Positions 15,957 to 24,811 of a DNA stretch of 64,000 nucleotides are shown here, one piece after another. Under the pieces are notes generated by a model. That model had not been told where the DNA came from, searched no databases, and was given only the letters and a program-made list of their open reading frames with translations. The position numbers and the translations under genes were made by a program. The DNA lies in assembly GCA_009783235.1 (NCBI GenBank), contig WRHN01000002.1:124001-188000 (forward strand), read 5' to 3'. Numbering within the stretch: position 1 is the first letter of the stretch; every line of letters begins with the position of its first letter. This DNA is from Candidatus Saccharimonadota bacterium (lineage in GTDB: Bacteria > Patescibacteriota > Saccharimonadia > Saccharimonadales > Saccharimonadaceae).

Positions 15957-18206
15957 GTGAGAATAAAATCAAGTGTCACCTTTCTGAAGCGAACTACGTG
16001 TATCGTATCAAGTATGGCTCTAAGGGGTGTTTTGAAGTTGAAAGATCTTGCAATCAGTATTGCCAAATTCTCGGTTCGACTGCTCAAGTTTATATATGCG
16101 ATATCGCTACCCATTAGCTTCTTGATAGTTCTGACGACAGTCGTGATTTTAGTAAAAATGGCTAATTTTGGTGAGCTTAGCAAAGACTATTCGGATATAT
16201 TTCTAACTACGCTGGGGGCAATCTTAACCGTGTATGGCATTATGTTTAGCATTATTCTTATACCCGTCAGTCACATTGCCTCTCAATATTCGCCGAGGTT
16301 CTTGGTTCATATTGTTAGAGATAAGGTCTATTGGCTAATAAGTCTATTCGCAGTTATGGCCATTATGTACAATTTGGCTTTTGGTAATATAGGCGGCTCA
16401 GTCGAAATCTTCATTGGGTCAGTAATCTTACTAGCTTACTTCTTTGTGCTATTAGTGGTTGGGCTTGTTCACACCATCAGAATAATGAATCCTAAAAACA
16501 GTATTCTCCGTCCAGAAAAAAGGCGAGCCAAGCGCGTAATCCGCAGATATTTCAGGTCTAATTATCGCAAAAAATACAAATTGTTTAAGGGCTCGAGAAA
16601 AAATAGACCGAACGCCGATGAATTAATATACAACACTGATAATAATGAACTCACAGACAAAATAGAAAAACTCATTCTGCCATTAAGGGATGTTACGATG
16701 CGTGCCATAAAAAGTAATCGCTTGGAGGAGACCGTTGACGGAATCGATGCTATTACAAGTGTAGTTGAGGAGTACATTGTCGGACGCAGAAAATATCAAA
16801 CTCAGAGAGAGAACCTGCTGACTTTTTTAGCAACTGAATTTGAGTCGTTTAGAAACGAATCAATAAAAAGTGGTATGGAAATACAGGTTCATCCTGAAAT
16901 TATTCGCTCACTACTATCTATCTCAAATACGATTTTAGAGAAAACTGAAATTAAGAAAACTTATTATCGCAATTCGAATGACCTGCTACTTTTCCCAGTG
17001 AAAGGTATTTATGAGATTAGCATTGCGAACATTGCGAACCAAAATTCTTACTCTCCGATTCGGTCAGTGACGGCACTAAGGGATATCGGCATTAAGGCGG
17101 CGGACTTAGGATATATTCAGTCCACATATGATATTGTCGGAAAGTTGAAATATATTGTTGTACTGTATTCAGCAATGCGCAGCCTACACTTTGTTAGATC
17201 TGCTGCACTAGACTCAATGAAGCAGATATTGCTGCATATCATAAATAATACGGAGTCAACTAGCCTGCGTTGTCAGCGCGACTACTCAACAGGCGAATGT
17301 ATAGATAAGATGTATGAAGCCTCATCAGAGTATCTGAAATCAAAGATATCTGGGGATATGTTTGAGGATGATTCACTGATACCAATAACTGGCTATATCC
17401 TAGGAAGTGATAATAATATTGGTATATCCGAAGTTGTTGCTAACTTAATATACAGAGGTAATATAGATGATAGAATTGCTATCTTCGATTACAAGTTGAT
17501 GGGGGACATCAATGAAAAAATATACTCGCGATTACTGTATCAAATGATGAGCAGTACTAATCATGAAGCTGCAAAGGAGCACCTGCTCGAGACGATCTAC
17601 AGATCGCAAATATATTTATTATCGGTATTTGTGGCAAAAATTAGAAAAAGCTTGTTAATGGATGGAAGGACTGTACCTAAAAATATCAGTGAGGACTTTA
17701 AACAACTAACCTTCACTTACTTCGTAGATGTTGTAGATATACTTTTAAGGCACTTCGTTAGACAGAAAAGAAATCACTACACACAGGATGACTTTTGCGA
17801 TGTAATATTCTCCCTATTTTTCATTTGCATAGAATATCGCAATCATCTTGATGTCGGTGACCGAAACTTGGCAGATATTCTGTATGGAAAGATTAAAGAT
17901 GCACATGGGGATTACAAGAAACGACTACCTTTAGATGGAGATGAGACATTCTATAAATATATACGATTGTCTAATCAAATATTTGATAAGTTCGATCATA
18001 AATACTCAAAGTTTACTAGTGTGCCAAAGGTTGTTGATGACTCAACGATGTTTTATGGTGTGAGAAGTGGCGGAATACCCATGAATAAACACTCGCTTGG
18101 TAGGCCCGGTTGGCGAATAATTGATAACTTAGCATATATAGACCAGTCCTTGTATGCGGAGTTAAACAATAAGCTATTCGGCGCAGACAAGACAGACTTT
18201 TTCTAG
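15957..18206 (+). CDS. DUF2254-like multi-pass membrane protein with large cytosolic domain
   Basis: A 749-residue protein with four predicted membrane helices between about residues 45 and 178. The sequence after helix 2, 'SHIASQYSPRFLVHIVRD', resembles the signature of DUF2254 predicted membrane proteins. The rest (about residues 190-749) is a long, mostly helical, Ile/Asn/Lys-rich soluble region without a motif I recognise. GTG 15957 lies 6 bp after an extended -10 TGCTACAAT, matching the leaderless pattern; a start at the in-frame ATG 16014 is possible. The region is more AT-rich than the flanks, which supports horizontal origin. It may be an effector or stress protein of the element; function unknown. 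Confidence 0.7.
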   Translation: MRIKSSVTFLKRTTCIVSSMALRGVLKLKDLAISIAKFSVRLLKFIYAISLPISFLIVLTTVVILVKMANFGELSKDYSDIFLTTLGAILTVYGIMFSIILIPVSHIASQYSPRFLVHIVRDKVYWLISLFAVMAIMYNLAFGNIGGSVEIFIGSVILLAYFFVLLVVGLVHTIRIMNPKNSILRPEKRRAKRVIRRYFRSNYRKKYKLFKGSRKNRPNADELIYNTDNNELTDKIEKLILPLRDVTMRAIKSNRLEETVDGIDAITSVVEEYIVGRRKYQTQRENLLTFLATEFESFRNESIKSGMEIQVHPEIIRSLLSISNTILEKTEIKKTYYRNSNDLLLFPVKGIYEISIANIANQNSYSPIRSVTALRDIGIKAADLGYIQSTYDIVGKLKYIVVLYSAMRSLHFVRSAALDSMKQILLHIINNTESTSLRCQRDYSTGECIDKMYEASSEYLKSKISGDMFEDDSLIPITGYILGSDNNIGISEVVANLIYRGNIDDRIAIFDYKLMGDINEKIYSRLLYQMMSSTNHEAAKEHLLETIYRSQIYLLSVFVAKIRKSLLMDGRTVPKNISEDFKQLTFTYFVDVVDILLRHFVRQKRNHYTQDDFCDVIFSLFFICIEYRNHLDVGDRNLADILYGKIKDAHGDYKKRLPLDGDETFYKYIRLSNQIFDKFDHKYSKFTSVPKVVDDSTMFYGVRSGGIPMNKHSLGRPGWRIIDNLAYIDQSLYAELNNKLFGADKTDFF

Positions 18207-18270
18207 TCGCTCACCTTTCTCGCTCTTTCCCCTAGACTTCCCAAGCCTCTTGCGGTACCTTGTCCTTGCT

Positions 18271-19701
18271 ATGAAAGAAATGCAAGAAAACACCAGTTCC
18301 GACCAAGGAACGACAGACTTGATGCCACAAGACGCATCAGGACTGAAATATTGCCTATATGCTCGCAAGTCAACTGAGCAAGATGAACGGCAGGCGATGT
18401 CAATTGAATCGCAAATCAAGGAAATGAAAGAGTTGGCGAAACGTGAAGGATTGTATGTCGCTGAGATCAAGCGCGAAAGCCACTCAGCCAAAGAGTCAGG
18501 GCTGAGGCCAGTATTCAACGAGATGATTACTGAGCTGAAAGCCAACATCGCCAGCACAGTAGTTGCGAGCCCCGGAAGTATCGAGTCAGCTATGAGTATA
18601 GGCGGTAAGTTCAACGCCATACTAACTTGGGCGCCAGATCGTTTGGCTCGAAATGCTGGAGATCTAGGCAGCTTAGTCGACCTGATGGATCAGAAAAAAC
18701 TTATCAAGATACGAACCTTCACCCAAGAATTTAAGGATGACCCAAACTCTAAGTTCCTCCTGATGATCCTCGGCTCACAAGCTAAACTTGAGAACGACAA
18801 CCGAGGGCTTAGTATTAAGCGAGGCGTGAGAGCTAAGTGCGAATCAGGTTGGCGACCAGGGCCAGCTCCACTTGGATATATGAATCGGAGTTTCAATGGG
18901 CAGAAAGACATCATAGTGGACCCGGATAGAGCGCCAGTCATTAAAGAACTATTTGAACGGACTGCCCAGGGCATGACAGGCAGAAAAGCCCTCGCCTGGC
19001 TAAATAATGAAGTAAAGTTCACTTCCAAAGCTGGTAACAAGCTATCTCTCAGTATGCTTTATTTAATACTGAATAACCCCTTCTATTACGGAGAGTTTGA
19101 GTACCCAGCCGGATCAGGTACCATGTGGCCGGGCAAACATAAACCGATCGTCACAAAGGAACTATGGCAACAAATACAGGATCAGAAACGGGATTGGACG
19201 AACAAGATAGTCTGGGGATCGAAACAGTATGCTTTCAAGAATCTATTCGTCTGCGGTAGTTGCGGCGGAACTTTCACGGCAACCGATTGCTTCAGTCAGA
19301 AGAAAGACGGCACATTCACAAGACGAGTCTACTACCACTGCACAAAGATGGTAGATCCGAACTGCAAAGAACGCAGAATGAGAGAGGATGAAATACTGGA
19401 ACAGCTGACACAATTCTTCCTAGATAACGTCGGCAAGATTAGAATAACTGACGAATTACGGAAGACTATAACTAGATACAAAGACCTAGCCGAATATACA
19501 CTCAGACGGCACAATGTCGAGAAGATCATAGATGACCCACTGGGCGAATATGCCAACTTCATCTTCCAGCATGGATCGTATGCCGAGCAAACTAAGCTAG
19601 TTGAGAATATCCACACCGCCTTTGTCATCAGAGACAAGAAGATGAGGGTAAATGAGAATCTGATGCGACCTGCGGTTAGACAGGCGCAAGCTGTAGCGTA
19701 A
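18271..19701 (+). CDS. Large serine recombinase (element integrase)
   Basis: A 476-residue site-specific recombinase. Resolvase domain: YARKSTEQDE with nucleophile Ser34, then APDRLARN in the E-helix region, and 'LDNRGLSIKRG'-type sequence. The recombinase domain follows (PLGYMNR, residues ~200-290), then a zinc ribbon with CGSCGG near residue 327 and later Cys residues (YHC, NCK), and a short C-terminal helical region. ATG 18271 was chosen over a TTG seven codons upstream; ATG 18280 is also possible. An insertion of ~22 residues (about 91-112, 'ASTVVASPGSIESAM') interrupts the usual 'ELKAGKFNAIL' strand. It lies at the right end of the element, as expected for an integrase, and is followed by a terminator. 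Confidence 0.88.
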   Translation: MKEMQENTSSDQGTTDLMPQDASGLKYCLYARKSTEQDERQAMSIESQIKEMKELAKREGLYVAEIKRESHSAKESGLRPVFNEMITELKANIASTVVASPGSIESAMSIGGKFNAILTWAPDRLARNAGDLGSLVDLMDQKKLIKIRTFTQEFKDDPNSKFLLMILGSQAKLENDNRGLSIKRGVRAKCESGWRPGPAPLGYMNRSFNGQKDIIVDPDRAPVIKELFERTAQGMTGRKALAWLNNEVKFTSKAGNKLSLSMLYLILNNPFYYGEFEYPAGSGTMWPGKHKPIVTKELWQQIQDQKRDWTNKIVWGSKQYAFKNLFVCGSCGGTFTATDCFSQKKDGTFTRRVYYHCTKMVDPNCKERRMREDEILEQLTQFFLDNVGKIRITDELRKTITRYKDLAEYTLRRHNVEKIIDDPLGEYANFIFQHGSYAEQTKLVENIHTAFVIRDKKMRVNENLMRPAVRQAQAVA

Positions 19702-19729
19702 CAGAGCCAAAAAGCAATAAAACCTGCGT

Positions 19730-19751
19730 GAGAACCGAGAGGTTCTCTTTT
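19730..19751 (+). terminator. Intrinsic terminator after the serine recombinase
   Basis: Perfect 7-bp stem GAGAACC/GGTTCTC with a GAGA tetraloop (19730-19747) followed by TTTT, 29 bp after the recombinase stop. Confidence 0.85.
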
Positions 19752-19940
19752 GAGATGTTGAGGGCTTGATGGTCTAGATGCTCGGTCAAAAGAACAACCG
19801 CACAGGCATCAGGGGCTTGTGCGGTCTTGATTTGTTGCAAAACTTAATTAAAGGGGTGATTTCTAACGGCTCAGTCCGATCTGGCTTAACGGTCTGACGG
19901 ATTGGTGCTGAGCTTCCCTAAGCATATTGTAGCATATTTT
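19752..19940. other. Non-coding gap with inverted repeats at the element's right edge
   Basis: No ORF with support. An 8-bp stem ACCGCACA/TGTGCGGT encloses 13 nt (19797-19825). Further right, GCTCAG and CTGAGC (about 19870 and 19910) bracket a region with an inner TCCG/CGGA pairing. These could be a terminator for the minus-strand sortase gene, recombinase att-site arms, or a small structured RNA. I could not find a matching sequence near 10890-11000 to define attL/attR. Confidence 0.4.
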
Positions 19941-20831
19941 CTAAATCTTCTTCAGCAAGGTGGTGTAAACAATAGTTCTGTCGCTGTAGCTCTCTGCGTT
20001 TCGATCATACTGACCCGAGCAAGTAATCAAATTCAAGCCCTGGTCCGCTCCGCCTATCACCTGGAACAACTTATTTGAATCGACATCTTCCAGTCGAACA
20101 GTTTCAACTTTTTGAACTTCGTAACTAAATTTAGTAGTGTCGCCCCGCTCGATAACAATTATGTCACCCGTTTTCAGTCGAGAAACTTTTGCAAAAATAC
20201 CATCTTGCGAAGGACCGCTGACATGACCATTGATCACTACTGCACCCTTGTCGTTTGGCCGAGCAGACTCGTTAAACCACGCAGCATCAAAAATATTATC
20301 CGCCACAGCAACTTGGCCGTTGTCGTCTTGCCCGACGTTCTGCACCCTGGCGTCAACACCGAGCGACGCTATTCTAATGTACCGTGGCTCTGCTCGTGGT
20401 ACTTTATAGTCCATTTTAGATTGATTAGAAATCGGTTCTTCGCTCACATCTGGCATACCAGCAAAAGCTGCTGCTACCATACCGTCGCCTCTAGAGTCAA
20501 AATATTCGCTATAAACTCCTTCGCCCGCCGCAAAAGCCAGCGCCAACACCACCACTGACATTGTCAAAAAATGAACCGGGCCAAGTTTCTTGCGCGGCAG
20601 TCGCCACTCTTCTTGGATTTTTTCGGCAATAGATAATTCCTTTTGTTCGTGCCGACGCTGACGCTCCAGGCGTTTACGCTCGCTGGAAACCTTGCGGCGG
20701 TTAGTTTTTGGAGTTTTTTTAATGTCTGCCTTGCCTTCTAAAAAATCTGGCATCACAAAACTGTCATCAGATCCAAGTTCAACAAAATCGGCGCTCGAAA
20801 CGCCACTGGTGTGGTGGGTTTGTTTGTTCAT
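19941..20831 (-). CDS. Sortase with long cytoplasmic N-terminus
   Basis: Transpeptidase that joins sorting-signal proteins to the wall or polymerises pilins. The 296-residue protein has an 80-residue, very basic cytoplasmic N-terminus, one TM helix (about 86-103) and a sortase beta-barrel with the catalytic triad His203 (NGHVSG), Cys271 (ITCSG) and Arg285 (SDRTIVYT). The TLxTC-like form 'LNLITCSG' and length suggest class D/E-type rather than class A; the exact class is not certain. Its promoter may be the TATGTTAAATT sequence near 20870. Possible substrate: the MPNTG protein at 4120. It follows a tRNA-modification gene across an 80-bp gap. Confidence 0.88.
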   Translation of the reverse strand: MNKQTHHTSGVSSADFVELGSDDSFVMPDFLEGKADIKKTPKTNRRKVSSERKRLERQRRHEQKELSIAEKIQEEWRLPRKKLGPVHFLTMSVVVLALAFAAGEGVYSEYFDSRGDGMVAAAFAGMPDVSEEPISNQSKMDYKVPRAEPRYIRIASLGVDARVQNVGQDDNGQVAVADNIFDAAWFNESARPNDKGAVVINGHVSGPSQDGIFAKVSRLKTGDIIVIERGDTTKFSYEVQKVETVRLEDVDSNKLFQVIGGADQGLNLITCSGQYDRNAESYSDRTIVYTTLLKKI

Positions 20832-20911
20832 TTTTTAATTTTTATCTTTCTCTCTCGCACTCCCAATTTAACATAAACTTTTTGCTTTTGCAATAGATTT
20901 TACAAAAAATC

Positions 20912-21958
20912 TTAATCGGTGACTATGCCGCCGCCCAGGCACACCTGCCCATCATAAAATACCGCCGACTGCCCTGGCGCAATGGCCCGCTCAGGTTTTT
21001 CTAATAAAATGACGTTTTCGGCTTTAAAGGTTGCACCCGTCAGCGGCGCTCGATGACGCAGGCGCACTTGGTAGGTTTTGCCAACTTCCGGAGTTTGCCG
21101 CCAAAATACATCTTTTAGCTGAATTTCTTTGCGCCAAAAACCCTCATCATTAAGGTCGCGCGAAACATACACCACATTTTTCTTCATATCTTTGCCGACG
21201 ACATAATACGGCAACCCGCCACCGACATCTAGCCCATGTCTTTGACCAAGCGTATAAAAAATAGCTCCGTCGTGTCGGCCAACAGTTTTACCAGTTTTCT
21301 TATCGACAATATCTCCAGGTTTTGCCTCGATGTATTGACTTAAAAATTCGCGAATTCCCACCGCGCCGACAAAACAAATGCCCATGGACTCTTTGCGGCC
21401 CGCCGAAATCAACCCGCGCTTTTCAGCCTCCGCCCTCACTTCTGACTTCAACATCTCGCCAACGGGAAAAATCGTCTTAGCCAAAGCGGTCGCACTCACC
21501 CGACAAAGAAAATAAGTTTGATCTTTATTATCGTCCTTTGCCCGAAGCAACGTCCCCGCATCAACTCGCGCATAATGACCCGTTGCAATCATCTCCGCGC
21601 CATCTTCCAAAGCGCACTCCAAAAAAAGTTTAAATTTGACTTCTTCATTACACATAATGTCTGGGTTTGGCGTCCGACCAACTTGGTATTCTGACAACAT
21701 ATAATCAACGACTTTTTGTTTGTACCCCTTCTGAAAATCATAAACCCTCAACGGAATACCTAACTGCACCGCCGCACGCTTAGCGTCCGCCAAATCTTCC
21801 GCCCACGGACATTTATTTCCTGGCAGATCTTTCGTCCAATTCTTCATGTAGACGCCAGTTACGTCATGGCCCTGTTCCAGCAAAATAGCTGCCGCCACCG
21901 ACGAATCTACTCCCCCGGACATGCCAACAAAAACTTTCAACTTAGTCGCTTTTTTCAT
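20912..21958 (-). CDS. mnmA: tRNA-specific 2-thiouridylase MnmA
   Basis: Thiolates U34 of tRNA-Lys, -Glu and -Gln using ATP and a persulfide carrier. The PP-loop SGGVDSS is at residues 14-20. The catalytic Cys pair is present in NPDIMCNEEVKF (about Cys103) and ESMGICFVG (about Cys197), and the central GHYAR and C-terminal beta-barrel sequences match the family. The 348-residue length is normal. No strong ribosome site is visible; the 63-bp gap to mltG holds only AT-rich sequence. The substrate tRNA-Glu(UUC) is encoded in this window at 41810. Confidence 0.93.
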   Translation of the reverse strand: MKKATKLKVFVGMSGGVDSSVAAAILLEQGHDVTGVYMKNWTKDLPGNKCPWAEDLADAKRAAVQLGIPLRVYDFQKGYKQKVVDYMLSEYQVGRTPNPDIMCNEEVKFKLFLECALEDGAEMIATGHYARVDAGTLLRAKDDNKDQTYFLCRVSATALAKTIFPVGEMLKSEVRAEAEKRGLISAGRKESMGICFVGAVGIREFLSQYIEAKPGDIVDKKTGKTVGRHDGAIFYTLGQRHGLDVGGGLPYYVVGKDMKKNVVYVSRDLNDEGFWRKEIQLKDVFWRQTPEVGKTYQVRLRHRAPLTGATFKAENVILLEKPERAIAPGQSAVFYDGQVCLGGGIVTD

Positions 21959-22022
21959 AATCCAAACAGTTCTTTCTCAAAGTTATTTTTACAAAAATAT
22001 CATGAATATTGTTAAATGTCAA

Positions 22023-23087
22023 TTACTGACACAGCTTATGGCAGTGATTGCGTACGTTCTCAAAATGGCCGTCGGCATCCGTCGCGTAATACGTCTTGCC
22101 ATTGTCCCCTGCCACAAAAAAGAAGTGTTCGTTTTCGGCGGGATGCAAAACCGCCTGAATGGCCGCGTATTCCATATTGGCAATCGGGCCGGGCGGTAGG
22201 CCTTTGTAAAGCCGCGTGTTATAGACCGAATCACAGTCTGGCGTGTTAGTGGTACAATAACCCTGTTTATAGGCATAGTGAAAAGTTACATCACTACCAA
22301 GAAGCATATCCCATTGTAAACGATTGGCAAACACCCCCGCCACGTTTTTTTGCTCTTCTGGATCTGACACTTCTTTTTGCACTATCGAAGCCATGACTAA
22401 AGTTTGGTAAATAGTTTTACCCTGACTTTTCATGACGTCCAAACTGCCGTCGCTCTTCAATTTATTATATAAATTATCAATGGCCATTTGAACGAGCGTA
22501 GAAGCATTGTCCTCCGCGTCTAAATGATAGGTGTCTGGAAAAATATATCCCTCCAGCGTACTCGCGGTTGGTTTGTCAGACAACAGCGGCGAATTGTAGA
22601 CCTTATCGAAAGCTTCGTCAATATCGCCCGCAGCAAAACCAACAGCAATCAAGCTAACTTTTAACTCCGCTAGGGTTTGGCCTGCTAAAATCGTCACTTG
22701 TCTATATTCTGAGCCAGCCATTTTCTGCAAATCAAAAGCAATTTGTAAAACACTTTGGCTTGGCGACAGATAATGCGTTCCAGCCATGACCGTTTTATTT
22801 GTCAACTTAGCAACCACGGTAAAAACAAAACTGTTACGCACCAAACCTTCTTTTTGAAGATTCAGTCCGACAATTTCTAACGTGTCTCCTGGTTCAACTA
22901 TAAAAGGTTGTTTTTCGTTGGCGCCGCCGACTGGTTGCATGGCCACGATAAACCAAACTACAAAAGTTACAGCCGCCAAAACTGTCGCTGCTGCTAACCA
23001 GCCAAAAATTCTACGTCCCGAACTTCGCTTTTTTTTCAAAGTGAGTTGTTTATTGGAGCGTCTCAAAGTTGTTTTAGAGTCTTGCAT
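22023..23087 (-). CDS. mltG: Endolytic murein transglycosylase MltG
   Basis: Cleaves nascent glycan strands in the periplasm-facing wall, setting strand length. The 354-residue protein has a basic cytoplasmic start, one TM helix (about residues 28-50), a LysM-like region with 'FIVEPGDTLEIVGLNLQKEG', and the YceG catalytic domain with the conserved Glu (ASIVQKE, about residue 237) and 'NRLQWDMLLGSDVTFHYA'. The C-terminus has the family 'YTNTRLYKGLPPGPI'-like sequence (YNTRLYKGLPPGPIANM). ATG 23087 overlaps the ruvX stop (TAATG), so the two are coupled. Confidence 0.92.
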   Translation of the reverse strand: MQDSKTTLRRSNKQLTLKKKRSSGRRIFGWLAAATVLAAVTFVVWFIVAMQPVGGANEKQPFIVEPGDTLEIVGLNLQKEGLVRNSFVFTVVAKLTNKTVMAGTHYLSPSQSVLQIAFDLQKMAGSEYRQVTILAGQTLAELKVSLIAVGFAAGDIDEAFDKVYNSPLLSDKPTASTLEGYIFPDTYHLDAEDNASTLVQMAIDNLYNKLKSDGSLDVMKSQGKTIYQTLVMASIVQKEVSDPEEQKNVAGVFANRLQWDMLLGSDVTFHYAYKQGYCTTNTPDCDSVYNTRLYKGLPPGPIANMEYAAIQAVLHPAENEHFFFVAGDNGKTYYATDADGHFENVRNHCHKLCQ

Positions 23088-23479
23088 TAAAAATTCCTTT
23101 CTAAATAATCATTCAAAATTAACACAGCGGCGGCCACGTCAATGTCGCCCTTGGAATAAGTTTTTTTACTAGATTTTAATTGCTCTTCTGCTAATACTGA
23201 TGTCAAACTTTCGTCTTGAAAATGAACTGGCACCGACGACTTTAGCTTCGCCACAAAATCTTGAACGTAAGCCGATTGCTTGGTTTCCTCGCCCTTTGAA
23301 TTGCGCGGCAAGCCCACTACTATAGCTCGAACTTTCTGATTAACAACCAATTCACTAATTCGCTCAAAAACTGTCTCATCGTTGATCAAAACCTCGCCAG
23401 GACTCGCCAATTTAACATCAGAGTTTGCCCAGGCAACCCCAATACGTCTCTCGCCAATGTCCAGCCCAAGCAATCTCAT
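23087..23479 (-). CDS. ruvX: YqgF/RuvX family RNase H-fold nuclease
   Basis: Putative Holliday junction resolvase or 16S rRNA 5'-end processing nuclease (YqgF). The 130-residue length and motifs fit: GLDIGERRIGVAW with the first acidic residue at Asp6, 'VVGLPRNSKGEE' in the middle, and DESLTSVLAEEQL near residue 90, ending 'DVAAAVLILNDYL'. It sits between the FtsA-like gene and mltG with zero to one base spacing, the conserved ruvX-mltG pairing of many bacteria. Which of the two proposed roles applies cannot be told from sequence. Confidence 0.92.
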   Translation of the reverse strand: MRLLGLDIGERRIGVAWANSDVKLASPGEVLINDETVFERISELVVNQKVRAIVVGLPRNSKGEETKQSAYVQDFVAKLKSSVPVHFQDESLTSVLAEEQLKSSKKTYSKGDIDVAAAVLILNDYLERNF

Positions 23480-24748
23480 CTAAATCCTCAAAATCCGGTT
23501 GATTTTTTCTTTTACTGTGTCGCTCTCATCGCCACCAATCAGCGTATCGTAACCCACGCGCAACAAACCCATCGCGGTAATCATCGTGTGATCTTCGATT
23601 GTTTCTGTGGTGTCAACAATTCCCAGTACGTCGTCGGGAGAAATATGTTGCACGGTCGGCCGTTTGGTAAACGGCAAATCTTTATACCAATCGCCCAGGG
23701 CCAACCGCTCAACCAAAGCGTCCAGACTCGATCCGCCGCCGCACAGTAAAACTCGACTTGGCAAATGATCTACCGCGTCAAAATCATCTAGCGCCAACTC
23801 CACGCCCTGCTCCCAGACATCCAGCGTCTTTTCGACTGACTCATAGAGCGCTTTTTTAGCAGTAGGTTTGACTTTCGGATCATCTATACGCAGTTTTAAT
23901 TGTTCTGCGGAATCATAATCCAGACCCAAATCACCAGCTATGGTCTTAGTGAAAGAACGACCGCCCACGCCAAACATGCGCGTGCCCTCAACCCCTCCGT
24001 CATTGACCACAGCAATGTCTGTACTGCCGCCCCCAACATCAATTAAAATCGCTGTGTAGTTACTGGAAGCGTCGCTACCCAACACCGCTCGCGCCACCGC
24101 AAACGGCTCGGCTGCCACCGCCAACAATTCTAAATCTAGCTCCGAAGCTACTCGTTCAAGCGCACCAATATGCACCATCGGCGCAAAGGCTGTGTAAATT
24201 TGGATAGCTACGTCCTTACCCTGAAAACCCAACGGATTAGTTACCTTATAACCGTCAATGCGCAAGTTCACAATGGCTGAATTTACCAACTTAACCTCTA
24301 CGTCTGGGTTGCCAGTCTCAGCGGCGATTTGTGCTCGAGCTTTTTCAGCGCTGCGCTCCTGCACTTTTTGAATAATCAACTCCATTTCTGGTGCATCGAG
24401 CTCTTTTTTCGGGTTCGGTCGACGATAGCGAATAGTACTGGTCAGTCCCTTCACAAATTCTCCCGCTATGCCAATGACCACCCGCTTGGCCTGCAGCCCC
24501 GCCATGTCTTCAGCCTTCACCAAAGCGTCCTCGCAGTTCCGCACCACACCAGTAATATCAGCTATGGCGCCCGAGTACATATTGCCGATTTCTTGACGGG
24601 CCCGCCCCACGCCGACGACTTCCAACCCACCATCACTGTCAACCCGAGCAATCAATGCCTTGGTGTACTCCGTACCAATGTCCAGCGCAACAATGTAATC
24701 ATCCGGATCAGCAGTTCCTCCTAGCTTCTTTTTAAATTCATTAAACAT
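23480..24748 (-). CDS. ftsA: FtsA/PilM-type actin-like ATPase
   Basis: ASKHA-fold ATPase; FtsA ties FtsZ to the membrane, PilM has the same fold in pilus assembly. The 422 residues show the phosphate-1 motif VALDIGTEYTK, an SHS2-like inserted domain, phosphate-2 IDVGGGSTDIAV and adenosine motif LCGGGSSLDAL. I start at ATG 24748 because the -10 TAGAAT (24755-24760) ends 6 bp upstream; the ATG two codons earlier would abut the -10. No clear C-terminal amphipathic membrane helix is seen ('KEKINRILRI' may serve). Its operon with ruvX and mltG favours division/wall growth over pili. Confidence 0.82.
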   Translation of the reverse strand: MFNEFKKKLGGTADPDDYIVALDIGTEYTKALIARVDSDGGLEVVGVGRARQEIGNMYSGAIADITGVVRNCEDALVKAEDMAGLQAKRVVIGIAGEFVKGLTSTIRYRRPNPKKELDAPEMELIIQKVQERSAEKARAQIAAETGNPDVEVKLVNSAIVNLRIDGYKVTNPLGFQGKDVAIQIYTAFAPMVHIGALERVASELDLELLAVAAEPFAVARAVLGSDASSNYTAILIDVGGGSTDIAVVNDGGVEGTRMFGVGGRSFTKTIAGDLGLDYDSAEQLKLRIDDPKVKPTAKKALYESVEKTLDVWEQGVELALDDFDAVDHLPSRVLLCGGGSSLDALVERLALGDWYKDLPFTKRPTVQHISPDDVLGIVDTTETIEDHTMITAMGLLRVGYDTLIGGDESDTVKEKINRILRI

Positions 24749-24811
24749 GACCATATTCTATCACGAAGCAGGCAAATAAATAAAGTTTCGGTTTTTTGGC
24801 CGACCGTGTCC

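Larger units (their letters stand above)
11008..19750. mobile_element. Integrated element with large serine recombinase
   Basis: An island between the Clp-type operon and the sortase gene. It carries phage or plasmid hallmarks: ParB-domain DNA methyltransferase, terminase-small-subunit-like HTH protein, a nuclease, a large serine recombinase at the right end and a frameshifted gene at the left end. Gene orientation is mixed, and codon usage and AT content (especially 15957-18206) differ from the neighbours by eye. No capsid, portal, large terminase, replication or conjugation gene is present, so it looks like a reduced or satellite-type element. Left and right limits are approximate (gene boundaries); I could not identify attachment repeats. 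Confidence 0.65.

Noticed and set aside
18174-18620. 148-codon minus-strand open frame
   Set aside because: Lies over the serine recombinase resolvase domain; composition is that of a complementary-strand shadow.
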